This document shows, one piece after another, positions 6,149 through 7,698 of a DNA stretch of 7,698 bases. The notes under the pieces were generated by a model. It was given only the letters and a program-made list of their open reading frames with translations. It ran no database searches and was not told where the DNA came from. The stretch comes from an uncultured Hungatella sp. (GTDB taxonomy: Bacteria; Bacillota; Clostridia; Lachnospirales; Lachnospiraceae). The stretch is taken from the NCBI GenBank assembly GCA_910586845.1, contig CAJUJV010000105.1, positions 1,847 through 9,544 on the forward strand, written 5' to 3'. Numbering within the stretch: the stretch's first letter is position 1; every line of letters starts with the position of its first letter. A program made the translations under genes and the position numbers.

Positions 6149-6164
6149 ATTAACTTCAAATAAT
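6149..6164. repeat. 16-bp direct repeat, copy 2
   Basis: Exact second copy of ATTAACTTCAAATAAT (first at 6065-6080). It begins just 4 nt after the T-tract of the terminator candidate. Recombination or slippage between the copies would remove 84 bp containing that whole structure. Confidence 0.8.
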
Positions 6165-6174
6165 TAATAATATC

Positions 6175-6204
6175 CTGATGTAATGGCCGCTGTCAGAATA
6201 TAAT
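6175..6204 (+). promoter_or_regulatory. Candidate proximal promoter with perfect TATAAT
   Basis: A consensus -10, TATAAT, is at 6199-6204. The region 17-18 nt upstream (CTGATG at 6175-6180) is only a weak -35, so the promoter may be weak or need an activator. Initiation near 6211 would give a leader of about 113 nt and would bypass the terminator candidate at 6100-6144. A 10-bp sequence CGCTGTCAGA directly abutting the -10 (6188-6197) also occurs at 5990-5999. Confidence 0.4.
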
Positions 6205-6323
6205 GTGGGCTCCAAAAGCTTAATACAGGGCTTTATCGACGGCCATGTAACGGGCCGGGGACCGGATTGAGAGATGGCGGGAACTGAAATCAACCGGAAT
6301 CAGCAGGCAGGAAGGATATACCT

Positions 6324-7079
6324 ATGTCAAGAATAAAGTTTATGAATACGGAAATCGACAATCTGACTATGGATGAGGCATTGCAGGCGATCGACAGTCT
6401 GATACAGGAAAACAGAAACGCCTATGTTGTGACTCCCAATGTAGACCATATCGTACAGCTGGAGCGGGGAGGAGAACTGTGCAGAGTCTATAAGGAGGCG
6501 GACCTGATCCTTACCGACGGAAAGCCGCTGATCTGGATCGCCAGATGGTACGGCACGCCGATCAAAGAAAAGATATCCGGCTCGGACCTGTTTCCCCGGC
6601 TCTGCGAGCTTGCCGCCGGGAAAGGATACCGGATGTTTTTCCTGGGGGCTGCTGAAGGAGTGGCCGCGAAAGCGGCAGCAAATCTTTCCAGACGATTTGC
6701 GGGGCTGAATGTGGCCGGCACCTACTCTCCGCCATTTGGATTTGAAAAAGATCCGGATGAGGCAGAGAAAATCAAAGACATGATACAGTCTGCAAAGCCC
6801 CATATTCTGATCGTCGGCCTGGGTTGTCCGAAACAGGAACTCTTTATTTTACATAACCGGGAAAAACTGGGGGTTCCGGTCTCTTTAGGTCTTGGCGCAA
6901 GCCTGGACTTTGAGGCGGGGACCGTCAGAAGGGCTCCCCGATGGATGGCGGATCACGGACTGGAATGGCTGTTTCGGATCACACAGGATCCAAAACGGAT
7001 GGCGAAACGGTATCTGATCGATGACCAGAAGATCATCGGCCTTGCATGGAAGTACAGGAAAGGAAGCGTCCATCCGTGA
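6324..7079 (+). CDS. WecG/TagA/CpsF-family glycosyltransferase
   Basis: A complete 251-residue GT26-family enzyme that transfers an N-acetylhexosamine or related sugar from a UDP donor to an undecaprenyl-linked acceptor at the inner face of the membrane, as in wall teichoic acid (TagA, UDP-ManNAc) and enterobacterial common antigen (WecG). Conserved features: TPNVDHI with T37 and N39, LTDGKPL with D65 (T37 and D65 coincide with the proposed active-site residues of characterised TagA), GLGCPKQE (165-172), and the signature GLGASLDFEAGTVRRAPRWM (189-208). The basic C-terminal tail may help membrane attachment. The ATG has AGGAAGG about 8 nt upstream. First gene of a plus-strand unit that continues 25 nt later with a HAD-like fragment, so it opens a capsule, exopolysaccharide or wall-polymer cluster. 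Donor sugar and product polymer cannot be read from the sequence. Confidence 0.92.
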   Translation: MSRIKFMNTEIDNLTMDEALQAIDSLIQENRNAYVVTPNVDHIVQLERGGELCRVYKEADLILTDGKPLIWIARWYGTPIKEKISGSDLFPRLCELAAGKGYRMFFLGAAEGVAAKAAANLSRRFAGLNVAGTYSPPFGFEKDPDEAEKIKDMIQSAKPHILIVGLGCPKQELFILHNREKLGVPVSLGLGASLDFEAGTVRRAPRWMADHGLEWLFRITQDPKRMAKRYLIDDQKIIGLAWKYRKGSVHP

Positions 7080-7104
7080 GAACTTGAAAAACACAGGAGG
7101 AATC

Positions 7105-7470
7105 ATGATCGGTATCAGCAGGGAACAGATGGAGCATACAGAATACATTTTTGTTGATTTCTTCGACACTCTGATGTTCCGGTCGGTTCATTCATGTCAG
7201 ATGACAGAGGCATGGGATCGGGCCCTTGCCCGGAAACTGGAGCTTGCTGCCGGAAAGCTCAGAGACTGCCGGAGGGCTGTCCTTGCCGAGACGGGAAGAG
7301 ATGAATGTGCTGTCAATTATCACACCCTGTGCGGCCGTATCTGGGAAAAGCTCAAAGATGCATCGGAGAACATAAGCCTTGGAAAAGAAGACTTCTATAA
7401 ACTGTCTCTGGAGACAGAAACCTGTCTTGAATTCGGAGTTCAGTATGTCAACAGGGAAATTATGTTTTGA
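7105..7470 (+). pseudogene. Truncated HAD-like protein of a polysaccharide cluster (N-terminal part only)
   Basis: A 121-residue frame starting at an ATG preceded by AGGAGG (spacing 4 nt, short). Near its N-terminus FVDFFDTLMFR (17-26) matches HAD motif I, with D18 as the nucleophile; the position two residues later is Phe (F20) rather than Asp, as in dehalogenase-like HADs and in the 'FDxFDTL' hydrolase-like proteins often found in glycan clusters. A helical cap-like stretch follows up to SLETETCLEFGVQYVNREIM, and then the frame stops at 7468-7470. Complete HAD domains need at least about 200 residues; motifs II-IV are absent. The sequence after about 7455 encodes an unrelated acetyltransferase in another frame, so this gene appears cut off by recombination. 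A product could still be translated, but catalysis is unlikely. Confidence 0.7.
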
Positions 7471-7698
7471 TAGGTCCTAATGTTTATATATCAGACAGAA
7501 GCCACGCATATGAAAAGCCTCAGATACCCATCATGCAGCAAGGATATGCTGTAAAAGGTCCGCTTTCCATCGGCGATAATACATGGATCGGGATCCATGC
7601 CTGTATCATCGGAAATGTTCGGATTGGAAAAGGCTGTGTGATAGGAGCAAATACTGTCGTCACAAAAGATGTTCCCGATCACTGTGTTGTGGCAGGGA
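7431..7698 (+). pseudogene. 5'-truncated hexapeptide-repeat acetyltransferase fragment (runs off the right edge)
   Basis: After an in-frame TGA at 7428-7430 a frame is open to the window end. From about 7455 it reads GNYVLIGPNVYISDRSHAYE, then GPLSIGDNTWIG and GNVRIGKGCVIGANTVVTKD: repeated [IV]G-x-x-x-[IV] hexapeptides of a left-handed beta-helix acyltransferase (WbbJ/WcaF/maltose-acetyltransferase-like). The SDRSHAYE segment carries the conserved catalytic-type His. Such enzymes usually O-acetylate sugars of capsule or O-antigen using acetyl-CoA, and have roughly 60-100 residues before this point. Here those residues are missing: the frame begins inside the end of the HAD-like gene, with no ATG or ribosome binding site before the first repeats. 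The frame is -1 relative to the HAD frame, and I see no convincing slippery heptamer. Likely a gene remnant at a deletion junction, though the C-terminus lies outside the window. Confidence 0.72.

Larger units (their letters stand above)
5725..6323. other. AT-rich divergent intergenic region without a convincing gene
   Basis: About 600 bases separate the potassium operon regulatory region from the glycosyltransferase gene. I see no open frame with a credible start and ribosome binding site. 5725-5820 is purine-rich and featureless to my reading. From 5839 onward there are overlapping inverted repeats, promoter-like elements, a nested hairpin, a direct repeat pair around a terminator-like structure, and a TATAAT box (all listed separately). 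6205-6323 is GC-richer and has short potential hairpins (for example CGGCC/GGCCG around 6240-6257) before the ribosome binding site at 6309-6315. Confidence 0.7.

Noticed and set aside
6149..6170. Direct repeats as ends of an insertion sequence or as a CRISPR array
   Set aside because: There are only two copies, with 68 bp between them, no terminal inverted repeats, no transposase and no further spacing units.
5725..6323. Small protein genes in the intergenic region
   Set aside because: Starts such as the ATG at 5725 run only a few codons or lack a ribosome binding site; no frame has coding character.
7440..7470. Programmed -1 frameshift producing a HAD-acetyltransferase fusion
   Set aside because: The needed shift direction is right, but there is no X-XXY-YYZ heptamer in the HAD frame in the overlap and no clear downstream stimulatory hairpin; truncation of both genes points to a deletion junction.

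Overview
The window looks like chromosomal DNA of a Gram-positive anaerobe of the class Clostridia, probably a Lachnospiraceae-type gut bacterium. This is inferred from strong AGGAGG-type ribosome binding sites, genes of roughly balanced GC set in AT-rich spacers, the Firmicutes-type Ktr potassium transporter, and a TagA/WecG-type surface-polysaccharide gene. Genus and species cannot be set from the sequence alone.

Left two thirds (about 84-5724, minus strand): one potassium operon, transcribed right to left, in the order ktrB (channel subunit), ktrA (RCK gating subunit), a 67-residue small membrane protein, kdpD (sensor kinase), kdpE (response regulator). Gaps are 11, 32 and 34 nt, and kdpD and kdpE overlap by 8 nt. 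No kdpFABC pump gene is in the window, so the KdpD/KdpE pair is coupled physically to a Ktr uptake channel. Upstream of ktrB are two near-identical 20-bp sites, 31 bp apart. Each is built from two TTAAT-type half-sites with 11-bp periodicity, and the pair ends 9 nt before a -10 element. That is the architecture of an OmpR/PhoB/KdpE-family activator site and suggests KdpE drives its own operon. At the far left edge, 28 nt after kdpE, another minus-strand reading frame begins and runs out of the window.

Middle (about 5725-6323): an AT-rich divergent intergenic region with no convincing gene but much structure. It holds overlapping inverted repeats, candidate plus-strand promoters, a nested hairpin, a possible H-type pseudoknot followed by a T-tract (terminator-like), a 16-bp direct repeat bracketing that terminator, and a perfect TATAAT box nearer the next gene. 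It reads like a regulated leader for the polysaccharide operon that follows.

Right (6324-7698, plus strand): the start of a surface-polysaccharide cluster. A complete TagA/WecG/CpsF-family glycosyltransferase is followed by the N-terminal third or so of a HAD-like protein. That protein ends abruptly where, in another frame, the C-terminal half of a hexapeptide-repeat acetyltransferase begins. The acetyltransferase has no start of its own, so the two pieces appear to be joined by a deletion or recombination event (or an assembly chimera).

I found no CRISPR array, tRNA, rRNA, transposase or complete mobile element. The most noteworthy signals are the paired operator in front of ktrB, the conserved-looking small protein gene inside the potassium operon, the switch-like leader of the polysaccharide operon, and the gene-fragment junction at about 7455-7470.
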